From NCBI GenBank assembly GCA_041635475.1, contig JBFKVA010000002.1, forward strand, positions 39,417-103,416: a DNA stretch of 64,000 bases, in the 5' to 3' direction. Below are positions 24,622 through 33,526 of the stretch, piece after piece; within the stretch, counting starts at the first letter, position 1, and the number at the start of each line of letters is the position of its first letter. Source of the stretch: GCA-020352575 sp041635475. Lineage in GTDB: Bacteria; Actinomycetota; Acidimicrobiia; Spongiisociales; JAENVV01. The notes under the pieces were generated by a model that was not told the DNA's origin, did no database searches, and was given only the letters and a program-made list of their open reading frames with translations. The translations under genes were made by a program, and so were the position numbers.

Positions 24622-25036
24622 CCGGGCCGTCGTTCACGAGCGACACCGCCATCATGGCCCCGAACACGCCCGAGACGACGGGCACTCGCGCCGCCTCCAG
24701 TCCCGCCCGGAAGGCCTCGACGAGCGGTTCGGCGTGGCTGGCATCAGCGGCGTCGGTGAACGAAGGGCGTCTCCCCCGGCGGACGTCACCGTAGAGGGTG
24801 AACTGGCTCACGACGAGCACCGATCCGTCGACATCCATCACCGACCGGTTCATCCTCCCCTGCCCATCCCCGAACAACCGAAGCCCGGCCACCTTGGCCG
24901 ACAGGGCACGTGCCTCGGCGGTCGTGTCGTCGTGGGTCACCCCGACCAGACAGACGAGGCCGCGGTCGATGGACCCGACGATTTGCCCGTCGACCTCCAC
25001 GGTCGCCCGCGACACCCGCTGCACCACAACCCGCAT
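24581..25036 (-). CDS. dtd: D-aminoacyl-tRNA deacylase
   Basis: A 151-residue DTD that removes D-amino acids (and glycine from tRNA-Ala) from mischarged tRNA. The start MRVVVQRVSRATVEVDG, the SQFTLYGD motif and the NDGPVTL (Gly-Pro) motif are all present, which together define the family and its active site. ATG 25036 has a TACGCT box six bases upstream. The much longer reading frame continuing upstream runs antisense through the ABC exporter gene and is rejected. Together with the ybaK-like gene it makes two tRNA proofreading factors in 9 kb. Confidence 0.95.
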   Translation of the reverse strand: MRVVVQRVSRATVEVDGQIVGSIDRGLVCLVGVTHDDTTAEARALSAKVAGLRLFGDGQGRMNRSVMDVDGSVLVVSQFTLYGDVRRGRRPSFTDAADASHAEPLVEAFRAGLEAARVPVVSGVFGAMMAVSLVNDGPVTLVVEASHGRVV

Positions 25037-25042
25037 GCCACC

Positions 25043-25108
25043 AGCGTAGGGGCGGCGGGTCGGTCCGCCGGATAATCCACCGCCGACCCCACCACCCCCC
25101 TCTACCCT
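25043..25108. promoter_or_regulatory. Divergent leaderless promoters of dtd and the ABC exporter
   Basis: TACGCT on the minus strand (25048-25043) is six bases before ATG 25036; TACCCT on the plus strand (25103-25108) is six bases before ATG 25115. Confidence 0.5.
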
Positions 25109-25114
25109 CGCCGC

Positions 25115-26884
25115 ATGACCCTCCCCGGGGAGCGCTCGCGCCTCCGTCTCGGCCTCCTCGCACCCCACTTGCGCCCACACCTGGGGATTGCCGTCGCGTC
25201 CATGGTCATGATCGTGGTCACGGTCGGCCTCGACCTGGCCGGTCCGATCGTGCTCGCCAGGGCGATCGACGCGGCAGTCGAGCGCCGCTCCGGCTCGGAC
25301 CTCATCGGAATCGCGGGTCTCTTCATCGCGGTGTCGGTCGCCGCCCAAGTGCTCTCGGCCGCCACCACCTACCTGGGGACGCGAATCGGGTGGTCGGTGG
25401 CGAACGATCTCCGCCTCGTCGCCGCCCGCCATGTCACGGCCCTCGACCTCGACTACCACACGACGACCAACCCCGGGACCCTCATCGAACGGGTGGACGG
25501 GGACATCACCTCCATCGCCCAGTTCTTCTCGAACTTCGCGGTCCGGGTGGTCTCCACGGTGCTTCTCCTCGTGGGCATCGTCACCCTCACGTTCCGGGAG
25601 CACCCGACGGCCGGGTTCACGACGCTGGGGTTCACCGTCGTCGTCGGCGCCGTCCTGCTCTCGACCCGGTCCGTGGCCATCGCCGCATCGGCCGAGCAGC
25701 GGGGGGTGGCGGCCCGTCTCTACGGCTTCATCGAGGAACGCCTGTCGGCCATCGACGACATCCGGGCCAACGGGGCGGGACACCTCGTCATGGCCCGCTT
25801 CAAGGCAGTCATGCACGACTACTTCTCCAAGAGCCGCCGGGCCGACATGCGTCGATCGGTCATCTGGGTCACGACGATCGGCTTCTTCTCGGCGGGCTCG
25901 CTGCTGGCGCTCGTCGTGGGCACCGCACTCGTCAGGTCGGGGGCGATCACCGTCGGTACCGCGTACCTCATCTTCCAGTACATGACGAAGCTCGAAGCGC
26001 CCATCGAGGAGATCACCAACCAGATGCAGGAACTCCAGAAGGCCGCGGCCGGCCTCGGTCGCCTCACCGAGATCCTCGACATCACCCCCACCGTGGACCG
26101 CAGTGGAATCGTTCCCCTCCCCGACGGCGGACTCACCGTCGACTTCGACACCGTGACGTTCGCCTATGACGACACGATCGCGCTCCACGGGATCGACCTT
26201 CACCTGGCGGCCGGGGAGCGACTCGGACTGCTCGGCCGCACCGGTGGAGGCAAGTCGACCCTCACGAAGCTGGCGGCCCGCTTCTACGACCCGGGTGCCG
26301 GGTCGGTCCGGCTGGGGGGCATCGACCTACGCCGGGCGGAGCCCTCATCGGTACGAGCGGCCATCTCGTTCATCACCCAGGACGTCCAGCTGTTCGAGGG
26401 AACGGTCAAGGAGAACATCACGTTCTTCGACGACCAGATCGCCGACGAACGGGTCGAGCACGCCCTGGCCGAGATCGGTCTCGGGGAATGGGCAGGCTCC
26501 CTCGAACAGGGGATCCACACCATCCTCGGCTCGGCCGGGGCCGGCATGTCGTCGGGCGAGGCCCAACTGGTGGCCCTGGCCCGTGCCTACCTCCGCCAAC
26601 CCGGCCTCGTCATCCTCGACGAACCGTCATCGCGCGTCGACCCGGCCACCGAGGCGCTCATCACCGGGGCCATCGATCGCCTCACCGCGGGCCGGACGGC
26701 CATCATCATCGCCCACCGACTCGACACCGTGCGCAGCGTCGACAAGATCGCCGTCATCTCGGAGGGACGTCTCGTCGAGTTCGGACGCCGGCACGACCTT
26801 GCCGCCGATCCCTCGTCTCGCTTCGCGGCCCTGCTGGCGGCCTCGGCCGACGGGCTCCTCCCCGACGTCGAGGTACCGGCATGA
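25115..26884 (+). CDS. ABC exporter half-transporter (degenerate signature, canonical catalytic residues)
   Basis: A 589-residue half-transporter: six membrane segments in residues 15-310 and an ATPase domain after about 340. Walker A is GRTGGGKST near 375, Walker B is LVILDEPSS with the catalytic glutamate, and the switch histidine is present in IIIAHRLDTV. The signature loop is MSSGEAQ instead of LSGGQ. This complements the next gene, which has the opposite defects. The substrate cannot be inferred. ATG 25115 is leaderless and the stop overlaps the next ATG. Confidence 0.9.
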   Translation: MTLPGERSRLRLGLLAPHLRPHLGIAVASMVMIVVTVGLDLAGPIVLARAIDAAVERRSGSDLIGIAGLFIAVSVAAQVLSAATTYLGTRIGWSVANDLRLVAARHVTALDLDYHTTTNPGTLIERVDGDITSIAQFFSNFAVRVVSTVLLLVGIVTLTFREHPTAGFTTLGFTVVVGAVLLSTRSVAIAASAEQRGVAARLYGFIEERLSAIDDIRANGAGHLVMARFKAVMHDYFSKSRRADMRRSVIWVTTIGFFSAGSLLALVVGTALVRSGAITVGTAYLIFQYMTKLEAPIEEITNQMQELQKAAAGLGRLTEILDITPTVDRSGIVPLPDGGLTVDFDTVTFAYDDTIALHGIDLHLAAGERLGLLGRTGGGKSTLTKLAARFYDPGAGSVRLGGIDLRRAEPSSVRAAISFITQDVQLFEGTVKENITFFDDQIADERVEHALAEIGLGEWAGSLEQGIHTILGSAGAGMSSGEAQLVALARAYLRQPGLVILDEPSSRVDPATEALITGAIDRLTAGRTAIIIAHRLDTVRSVDKIAVISEGRLVEFGRRHDLAADPSSRFAALLAASADGLLPDVEVPA

Positions 26885-28632
26885 ACCCCGTACGCATCGC
26901 GCTCCGGCTCCGCCGAGCATGGCCGTGGCTGCTCACCCTCAACTTCGTGATGTGGGGCGTGTTCCACGGCCTTCCGTCGCTGTTCGGCTACGCCGTCGGA
27001 CTCCTCTTCGACCGCATCGCCGGCGTCGACCCGGGAGCACCGGCCGCCGCCCTCGTGCTGTTCGGAGCGGTGATCATCGGCCGGCTCCTGTTCTTCGAAG
27101 CCGGCATCTGGGCCTTCTCGACCTACTGGTTCAGTATCACCCTGCTCCTGAGGCGCAACTTGCTCCGCTACCTCATGGAGGCAGCCGGTGCTCGCCAACT
27201 CCCGGTCTCCACCGGCTCGGCCGTCTCCACCTTCCGTGAGGACGTCGACGACGTCGCCACCTACATGGAGAACCTGATCGACGCGACCGGGATCCTGGCG
27301 TTCGTCATGTCCGCCATGTGGGTCCTGTTCCGCATCGACGCCCAGTTGGCGGCGATCGTGCTCATCCCGATCGGCCTCGCCCTCCTCCTCACGCAGGCGC
27401 TCTCGGGTCACATCCGACGATTTCGCAGGAAGATGCGGACGGCCACCGAGGAGGTCACGGGGTTCCTGGGCGATCTCTTCGCCGCCGTCGAGTCCATCAA
27501 GGCGGCAGGCAAGGAGGGTCCAATGCTGGCCCACCTCGAGGAGGTGAACCGCCGACGACAGCGAGCCGCGCTCAACGACTCGGCGCTCACCGAGCTGCTC
27601 AGGACCATCAACCGCAACATGGCCAACCTGGGGATCGGGGCCATCCTGCTGGTCGGCGCAGCTGCCATCGCCGACGGCAGCCTCTCCGTTGGTGGGCTCG
27701 CCACCTTCCTCGTCTACATCCCCCGGCTCACGTCGTACATGGCGTGGGCAGGCGACATGGTCGCCCAGCACAACCGAACACGGGTGGCCTACGACCGAAT
27801 CACGAGGCTCTCCATCGACGCCGGGCCCGACCAGCTCCTGGCCGTCGACACGCTCGACCTCCTCGGCCGGGAGGGGTCCACGAGTGGAGCCGCCTCGGTG
27901 GCGCCGTTCTCCAGCCTCGAGGTGAGGGGCTTGACCCACCTGCATGACGCCGCCGGTTCGGGTATCGCCGACGTGGGTTTCACCGTGCCGCGTGGTTCGT
28001 TCACGGTGATCACCGGTCGGATCGGGTCGGGCAAGACCACGTTGTTGCGGACCCTCCTGGGGCTCCTCCCGCCCCACGACGGCGAAGTCCTGTGGAATGG
28101 CGAGGCGGTGGAAGACCCGGGATCGTTCCTGATTCCGCCACGGTCGGCCTACACCCCACAGGTTCCCCGTCTCGTGTCGGAAAGCCTCTTGGAGAACATC
28201 ACGATGGGACGCGACCTGTCCTCCTCCCAAGTGGAGGACGCACTCCATCTTGCGGTGCTGGGACCCGACGTGGTCCACCTCGAACACGGGCTCGACACCG
28301 TGGTCGGTTCCCGCGGTGTACGACTCTCGGGCGGGCAGGTCCAGCGATCGGCGGCGGCCCGCATGTTCGCCACCGAGGCCGAACTCCTCGTGTTCGACGA
28401 CCTCTCCTCGGCGCTCGATGTCCACACGGAGGCCTTGCTGTGGGAGCGCCTCCGCGAGCGACGCGCCGTGACCGGCCTCGTCGTATCCCCCCGGCGGCCC
28501 CCCCTCCGGCGGGCCGACCAGGTGATCCTGCTCGAGGGTGGTCGCGTGAGCGACATCGGGACCCTCGACGAGCTCCTCGACCGCTCTCCCGGCATGCGCG
28601 CGTTGTGGGAGGATGAGGAGGATGACGACTGA
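26881..28632 (+). CDS. ABC exporter half-transporter (canonical signature, degenerate catalytic residues)
   Basis: A 583-residue half-transporter with six membrane segments and an ATPase domain. Walker A is GRIGSGKTTLL and the signature is RLSGGQVQRS, both canonical. Walker B reads LLVFDDLSSAL, with Asp where the catalytic Glu should be, and the H-loop reads VVSPRRPPL with Pro for His. Paired with the preceding subunit this gives one complete and one dead ATP site, as in asymmetric exporters of the BmrCD/TM287-288 type. ATG 26881 overlaps the previous stop, so the heterodimer is translated in tandem. Confidence 0.9.
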   Translation: MNPVRIALRLRRAWPWLLTLNFVMWGVFHGLPSLFGYAVGLLFDRIAGVDPGAPAAALVLFGAVIIGRLLFFEAGIWAFSTYWFSITLLLRRNLLRYLMEAAGARQLPVSTGSAVSTFREDVDDVATYMENLIDATGILAFVMSAMWVLFRIDAQLAAIVLIPIGLALLLTQALSGHIRRFRRKMRTATEEVTGFLGDLFAAVESIKAAGKEGPMLAHLEEVNRRRQRAALNDSALTELLRTINRNMANLGIGAILLVGAAAIADGSLSVGGLATFLVYIPRLTSYMAWAGDMVAQHNRTRVAYDRITRLSIDAGPDQLLAVDTLDLLGREGSTSGAASVAPFSSLEVRGLTHLHDAAGSGIADVGFTVPRGSFTVITGRIGSGKTTLLRTLLGLLPPHDGEVLWNGEAVEDPGSFLIPPRSAYTPQVPRLVSESLLENITMGRDLSSSQVEDALHLAVLGPDVVHLEHGLDTVVGSRGVRLSGGQVQRSAAARMFATEAELLVFDDLSSALDVHTEALLWERLRERRAVTGLVVSPRRPPLRRADQVILLEGGRVSDIGTLDELLDRSPGMRALWEDEEDDD

Positions 28633-29203
28633 CCCAGTCCCTCGCTGCCCGTGGGTGCCCGTCGGGGACGCCCTCTACGAGGCGTACCACGACACCGAGT
28701 GGGGCGTCCCGGTCCATGACGACCACCGCCACTTCGAGAAGATCACGCTCGAAGGGGCACAGTCGGGTCTGAGCTGGAGGACGATCCTCGTGCGCCGGGA
28801 GGGGTACAGGGAGGCGTTCGCAGGCTTCGACCCGGCCGCGGTGGCGAGCTTCGGACCCGGAGACGTCGACCGACTCGTGACCGACGCTTCCATCATCCGC
28901 CACCGGGGCAAGATCGAGGCGACGGTCCACAACGCCGGTCGGTTCCTCGGGGTGCAGCACGAGTTCGGCTCGTTCGACCACTACATCTGGGGGTGGGTCG
29001 ACCATCGACCCCGCATCAACCGGTTCCGGACCATCGATGACTACCCGGCCCGGACGGACCTCTCCTCGCGGATCTCCGCCGACCTCAAGCGGCGGGGGTT
29101 CCGGTACGTGGGGCCCACGACGGTGTACTCCTACCTCCAATCGTACGGCTTGGTCATGGACCACACGACCGACTGCCACCGCCATGCCCAGCTCTCCGGC
29201 TGA
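28622..29203 (+). CDS. tag: DNA-3-methyladenine glycosylase I
   Basis: A 193-residue base-excision enzyme that removes 3-methyladenine from alkylated DNA. RCPWVPVGDALYEAYHD with EWGVP, then EGAQSGLSWRTIL and KRRGFRYVGPTTVYSYLQ are family landmarks. The zinc ligands Cys and His of the N terminus and His/Cys in MDHTTDC are kept. ATG 28622 has GGGAGG nine bases upstream; ATG 28613 is in frame but its ribosome binding site would be too close. The gene starts inside the end of the ABC exporter gene and shares 20 bases with the next gene. Confidence 0.92.
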   Translation: MTTDPVPRCPWVPVGDALYEAYHDTEWGVPVHDDHRHFEKITLEGAQSGLSWRTILVRREGYREAFAGFDPAAVASFGPGDVDRLVTDASIIRHRGKIEATVHNAGRFLGVQHEFGSFDHYIWGWVDHRPRINRFRTIDDYPARTDLSSRISADLKRRGFRYVGPTTVYSYLQSYGLVMDHTTDCHRHAQLSG

Positions 29204-30845
29204 CGGCGGCCAGCCCCTCGACGCGGGCGGGTGGTCCGGTGGACTGGCGTTCGCTCCGCGTTCCACCCCCGGGGTGGTCGTGGCAACGGCGTTCCTCTGC
29301 GCCTCCTTCGCGCCGTCCCTGCTCCCGCGTTCCTGGCTGAAGCAGGGCATCATCACCGGGGTTCTCGCCGTCATCGGCTACATACTGGGGGCTGTTGTCG
29401 GTGGCCGCCTCCGGCGCCGCCCGGGGCGTCGACTGGGGGCGGCACTGACGGTGGTCGCGCTCGTCTTCGTCGTCCTCGGGGTTGGGTGGGAGGCGGACGT
29501 CCGAGCAGCGGTCGATGCCGGCCCGCTGGCGCCGTGGGAGCCGGCAGCAGCCGTGGCCCTGGCCGTGGCCCTGGGCTGGACCTTCCTGTTCGTCGGCCGG
29601 CTGCTCATCGCCCTCACCCGTCGCCTCATCGAGTTCATCGAGCGTTTCCTGGGGCAGCGGGCGGCCGCCGTGATCGGTACCTCCTTCGCGCTCGTGGTCG
29701 TCATCGGTCTCGTACAAGGGGTGCTCATCAACGGCACGATCAACGCCGTCGGCTCCACCTACACGTCACTGGCCCTCGAGACCAACCCCTGGATCAGCCG
29801 GCCCACCACTCCCCTCCGCTCCGGCTCACCGGCCTCGGTGGTCCAGTGGGAGTCCCTCGGACGATTCGGCCGGGAGTTCATCGGGTCGGGACCGACCATC
29901 GACGAGATCGCAGGTTTCGGGGAGGCCGACCCGACCGAGCCGGCACGCGTCTACGTCGGGCTCCACTCCGCCCCCACGCTCGACGAACGGGTTGACCTGC
30001 TGCTCGAGGAGTTGGAGCGGGTGGGCGCGTTCGAGCGGGATCACCTCGCCGTCGTCGCCGCCACCGGGACCGGGTGGGTCGACGAAGACGTCGCCGACGC
30101 CTTCGAGTTCCTCCACGGTGGGAACACCACCATCGCGGTCATGCAGTACTCGTTCGCGCCGAGTTGGGTCGCCCACTTCACCGAGCGGGAGGCGGCGGCG
30201 GAGACCGCAACCGCCACGATCGACGCCATCACCGACCACCTCGCGTCCCTCCCGGCGGCAGATCGCCCACATCTCACCGTGGTCGGCCAGAGCCTGGGAT
30301 CCCTCGGTCTCGTCCGGGCCTTCGACGACCCCCAGGACCTCCTCGACCGAACCGACTCGGCGCTGCTCGTCGGACCGCCCCGCACCGACCCGATCAGGGC
30401 CGAACTCGCCCGCGCCCGGAACCCGGACTCGCCGGCGTGGCGGCCCGAGGTTCCCGCGTGGCCCACCATCCGGTTCGCCATCGGGCCCGAAGACCTGGAG
30501 ACGGACGGTGACGTCGAGGTCGTCTACCTCCAGTACGCATCCGACCCGGTCGGGTCCACCGGGGTCGTGCTCCTCTTCCAGCGCCCGGAGTCATACGACC
30601 GCCCCCACGGACCCGATGTCATCGCGGCCGTCAGGTGGCTGCCGATCGTGACGTTCTTCCACTCGCTCGGGGACCTCGGGTTTGCCATGTACGCCCCGGA
30701 CGGGCACGGCCACAGCTACCGGGCGGACATCGTCGACGCCCTCGTCGCCCTCGACGCCCCGGCCGACTGGACGAGCGCAGACACCCGCCGCCTCCGCGAC
30801 CTCGTCGAAGCCCGCGCCGCCGAGCGGGCCGCCAGATCCGGATAG
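29184..30845 (+). CDS. Membrane alpha/beta-hydrolase (Abhydrolase_9 type)
   Basis: A 553-residue protein with four or five N-terminal membrane segments (for example PGVVVATAFLCASFAPSLLP and GIITGVLAVIGYILGA) followed by a large alpha/beta-hydrolase domain. The domain shows LHSAPTLDERVDLLLEEL, a VVAATGTGWVDEDVADA segment and a GQSLGSLG elbow with the presumed nucleophile serine. This order is that of the actinobacterial Abhydrolase_9 family, whose substrate is not established. ATG 29184 lies 20 bases inside the tag gene, a normal overlap in this genome. Confidence 0.8.
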   Translation: MPSSPADGGQPLDAGGWSGGLAFAPRSTPGVVVATAFLCASFAPSLLPRSWLKQGIITGVLAVIGYILGAVVGGRLRRRPGRRLGAALTVVALVFVVLGVGWEADVRAAVDAGPLAPWEPAAAVALAVALGWTFLFVGRLLIALTRRLIEFIERFLGQRAAAVIGTSFALVVVIGLVQGVLINGTINAVGSTYTSLALETNPWISRPTTPLRSGSPASVVQWESLGRFGREFIGSGPTIDEIAGFGEADPTEPARVYVGLHSAPTLDERVDLLLEELERVGAFERDHLAVVAATGTGWVDEDVADAFEFLHGGNTTIAVMQYSFAPSWVAHFTEREAAAETATATIDAITDHLASLPAADRPHLTVVGQSLGSLGLVRAFDDPQDLLDRTDSALLVGPPRTDPIRAELARARNPDSPAWRPEVPAWPTIRFAIGPEDLETDGDVEVVYLQYASDPVGSTGVVLLFQRPESYDRPHGPDVIAAVRWLPIVTFFHSLGDLGFAMYAPDGHGHSYRADIVDALVALDAPADWTSADTRRLRDLVEARAAERAARSG

Positions 30846-30868
30846 GGTCTCGGGAACGAGGAGGCACC

Positions 30869-31330
30869 ATGTCGGCTGAAGCAAGAATCGCAGAGCTGGG
30901 ACTCGAACTCCCCACCCCAACCAAGCCCATGGCCGCCTACGTCACATTCTCCCGATCCGGGGCCTTGGCCTTCACGTCCGGCCACGGGCCGCAGCGAGCC
31001 GACGGCTCCTACGTGGTCGGGAAGCTCGGGTCCGACCTCGATGTCGACGAGGGCAGGGAGGCCGCCCGGCTCACGGCGATCGCGCTCATGGCCACCCTGC
31101 GCTCGGAGCTCGGCTCCCTCGACCGGGTGAGTCGCATCGTCAAGCTGCTCGGCATGGTCAACAGCGCGCCGGGGTTCACCCGACAACCGGCCGTCATCGA
31201 CGGGGCCTCGGAACTGCTCGTCGAGGTGTTCGGTGACAAGGGAAGGCATGCCCGTTCGGCGGTTGGCGTCGCCTCCCTCCCGGTGGGCATGGCGGTCGAG
31301 ATCGAACTCATCGCCGAGGTCCTCGGGTAG
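30869..31330 (+). CDS. RidA/YjgF-family protein
   Basis: A 153-residue protein of the RidA superfamily, many of which hydrolyse reactive enamine/imine intermediates of amino-acid metabolism. Visible are GALAFTSGHGPQ, the long helix with REAARLTAIALMATLRSELG and the C-terminal ARSAVGVASLPVGMAVEIE, where the family arginine sits. It belongs to the longer RidA subgroup, so the substrate may differ from the classic protein. GAGGAGG lies five bases before ATG 30869, and TAGGGT (30843-30848), overlapping the previous stop, may be its -10. Confidence 0.85.
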   Translation: MSAEARIAELGLELPTPTKPMAAYVTFSRSGALAFTSGHGPQRADGSYVVGKLGSDLDVDEGREAARLTAIALMATLRSELGSLDRVSRIVKLLGMVNSAPGFTRQPAVIDGASELLVEVFGDKGRHARSAVGVASLPVGMAVEIELIAEVLG

Positions 31331-31347
31331 CCGGGACGACGAGGAAG

Positions 31348-31353
31348 TAGGCT
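31348..31353 (+). promoter_or_regulatory. Leaderless promoter -10 (TAGGCT) of plsB
   Basis: TAGGCT ends six bases before ATG 31360. Confidence 0.5.
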
Positions 31354-31359
31354 CCGCCC

Positions 31360-33516
31360 ATGCCGGCCACCTGGCCCGATCTCCCCGACCCGGGGGGGCA
31401 TCCGATCTTCATACTCGCCGAGACCGCCTCGGCGTTCGAGGCCGAGATCATCAGGTCGTGGGCGAAGGCCCAGAGCGTCCCCCCTGCGTCGATCCTCGAG
31501 GTCCCATCATCCCGGCGGCGATTCGGAGCGCGAGGCATCTCGCCTCGGCTCGAGGCACGCCTCACCAGGGGGGACGATCCGTTCGTCGTCCCCGTTCGCC
31601 TGGCATGGACCGTTCCCGAGCGTGACGGACGCCGAGCCGTGCGGCCAATGGACATGATCACCTCGCTGGGTGACCCCCGTGACCCGGATCCGATCCGGCA
31701 GCGTTGGATCCATCACCGGCATCCGGAGCGGTGCGAGATCGTGGTGGGAACGGCCGGCCTCGCCTCGGACGTCATCGCCCTGTGGCAGGCGGCGAAGGAG
31801 GCTTCACGCCTCGGGGAGTTCGTAGTCCACCGAGCATGGCTTCTGCTGGAACGGGCGGAACGTCGGCTCCGGGGCAATCGGTACAAGGTCGCTCGGTTCG
31901 TGCCCGAGGCCATCACCCGCCAGGGTGACTACCTCGACGGGATCTCCCACCTCGCCGAGCAGGCGGATTGGCCGTTCGAACTCATCGCCGCCCGGAGCAA
32001 GCGGTACCTCAAGGAGATCGCCGCCCGCCACTCGACCCTGGCGATCGACCTCATCGCCCACCTCATCCACTGGCTCTACACCCAGGGGTACCAGGAGATC
32101 GACTACGACCGCACGGCGCTCCTGTCCGTGTACGAGTCGGCCGACCGGACGGCGCTCGTGTTCCTCCCGTCCCACAAGTCCCAGATGGACCGGCTCGTCA
32201 TGCAGTACGTCCTGTGGGAGAACGATCTGCCGCCGAGCCACACGGCCGGCGGGATCAACATCAACTTCTGGCCGGTGGGCCCCCTGGTCCGGCGGTCGGG
32301 GGTGTTCTTCATCCGCCGGTCGTTCAAGGACAACGAGCCGTACAAGTTCGCCCTCAAGTCCTACCTCAAGTACCTCCTCTCCCGGCGGTTCCCCATCGAG
32401 TGGTTCCTGGAGGGAGGACGTTCTCGCACCGGCAAGCTCCGCTCCCCCTCCTACGGGATGCTCAGCTACATCCTGACCGCGTTCCGCGACGGGGCCACGG
32501 AGTCGATGAAGCTCGTTCCCATCTCGATCAGCTACGACCAGCTCTTCGACGTCGGGGACTACGCCACCGAGTCCCGAGGCGGCACCAAACAGGGTGAGAG
32601 CGTGGGGTACGTCATGGCCGCGGTCCGGCGGCTTCGTCGCCGCCACGGCAACGTGTACATCCGGCTCGGTGACCCCATCGAACTGGAAAGGGACGCTGCC
32701 ACCGACATGACCGAGGAGAGCCTCGACGTGGCCAAGCTGGCGTTCGAGGTGATGCACCGGATCAACCTCGTCACCCCCATCACTCCAACTGCCCTCGCCA
32801 GCCTCCTCCTCCTCGACGATCCCTCGCCCACCGACCCCGAGACACTCGCCGAACGAGCCAAGCCCCTCATCCGCCACATCGGCCGGCGAGGGTTCCCGGT
32901 GTCGGCCCCGCTCGGGCGCCCGTCGGACATGGCGACCGTGCTCCAGCGATTCCGAGAACACGACATCGTCACGGCAACCGGGCCCGGGGTGGCTCCTGTC
33001 CCCGGCCAGGAACTGGCCCTCGCGTTCTACAAGAACACGATGATCCACCACTTCTTGCCGTGTGCCATCGCCCAGATGGCCGACGCGCTCCCCGAGGACA
33101 CATCGAGTGTGGCCGCCGAGCTGAGGGACCTCCTCAAGTTCGACTTCTTCTTCGCGGAGCGGGACAGCTTCCTCGACGAGATAGCCGAGGTCGACCTGGC
33201 CGCCCTCGACGACTGGTACCCGCGGCTCGTACTCCTCCCGTTCCTCGAGGCGTACTACGCGGCGGCAGTTGCGGCGTCCGGCAACGCCCGGGTCAACGAG
33301 CGCGACGCCCTCGAACGGGCAAGTGCGATGCTCGAGACGGGGACCCTCGTGCGACCCGAGGCGGTGTCCCTCCCGATGATGTCAACGGGCCTCCAGCTCA
33401 TCGATCACCTCGACCTTCGTGAGGACCGAGAGCGCCTGGCAACCCATGCCGACCGGCTACGTGCGCTCATCCACGTGGCTCACCGACACCATCTCCTCGT
33501 CCCCAGCGAGCTGTGA
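31360..33516 (+). CDS. plsB: Glycerol-3-phosphate 1-O-acyltransferase
   Basis: A 718-residue membrane-associated acyltransferase that makes lysophosphatidate, the first committed step of phospholipid synthesis. The catalytic HX4D motif is in LPSHKSQMDRL near residue 271, followed by INFWPVGPLVRRSGVFFIRR, the glycerol-phosphate-binding FLEGGRSRTGK and VPISISYDQLFD. Length and order match PlsB rather than the short PlsY. ATG 31360 is leaderless. gpsA, which supplies the substrate, lies 25 kb away. Confidence 0.92.
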   Translation: MPATWPDLPDPGGHPIFILAETASAFEAEIIRSWAKAQSVPPASILEVPSSRRRFGARGISPRLEARLTRGDDPFVVPVRLAWTVPERDGRRAVRPMDMITSLGDPRDPDPIRQRWIHHRHPERCEIVVGTAGLASDVIALWQAAKEASRLGEFVVHRAWLLLERAERRLRGNRYKVARFVPEAITRQGDYLDGISHLAEQADWPFELIAARSKRYLKEIAARHSTLAIDLIAHLIHWLYTQGYQEIDYDRTALLSVYESADRTALVFLPSHKSQMDRLVMQYVLWENDLPPSHTAGGININFWPVGPLVRRSGVFFIRRSFKDNEPYKFALKSYLKYLLSRRFPIEWFLEGGRSRTGKLRSPSYGMLSYILTAFRDGATESMKLVPISISYDQLFDVGDYATESRGGTKQGESVGYVMAAVRRLRRRHGNVYIRLGDPIELERDAATDMTEESLDVAKLAFEVMHRINLVTPITPTALASLLLLDDPSPTDPETLAERAKPLIRHIGRRGFPVSAPLGRPSDMATVLQRFREHDIVTATGPGVAPVPGQELALAFYKNTMIHHFLPCAIAQMADALPEDTSSVAAELRDLLKFDFFFAERDSFLDEIAEVDLAALDDWYPRLVLLPFLEAYYAAAVAASGNARVNERDALERASAMLETGTLVRPEAVSLPMMSTGLQLIDHLDLREDRERLATHADRLRALIHVAHRHHLLVPSEL

Positions 33517-33526
33517 CCCACGCCCG

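Noticed and set aside
26587..28425. A 612-codon minus-strand frame
   Set aside because: Fully antisense to the ABC exporter genes and without recognisable motifs or a promoter.
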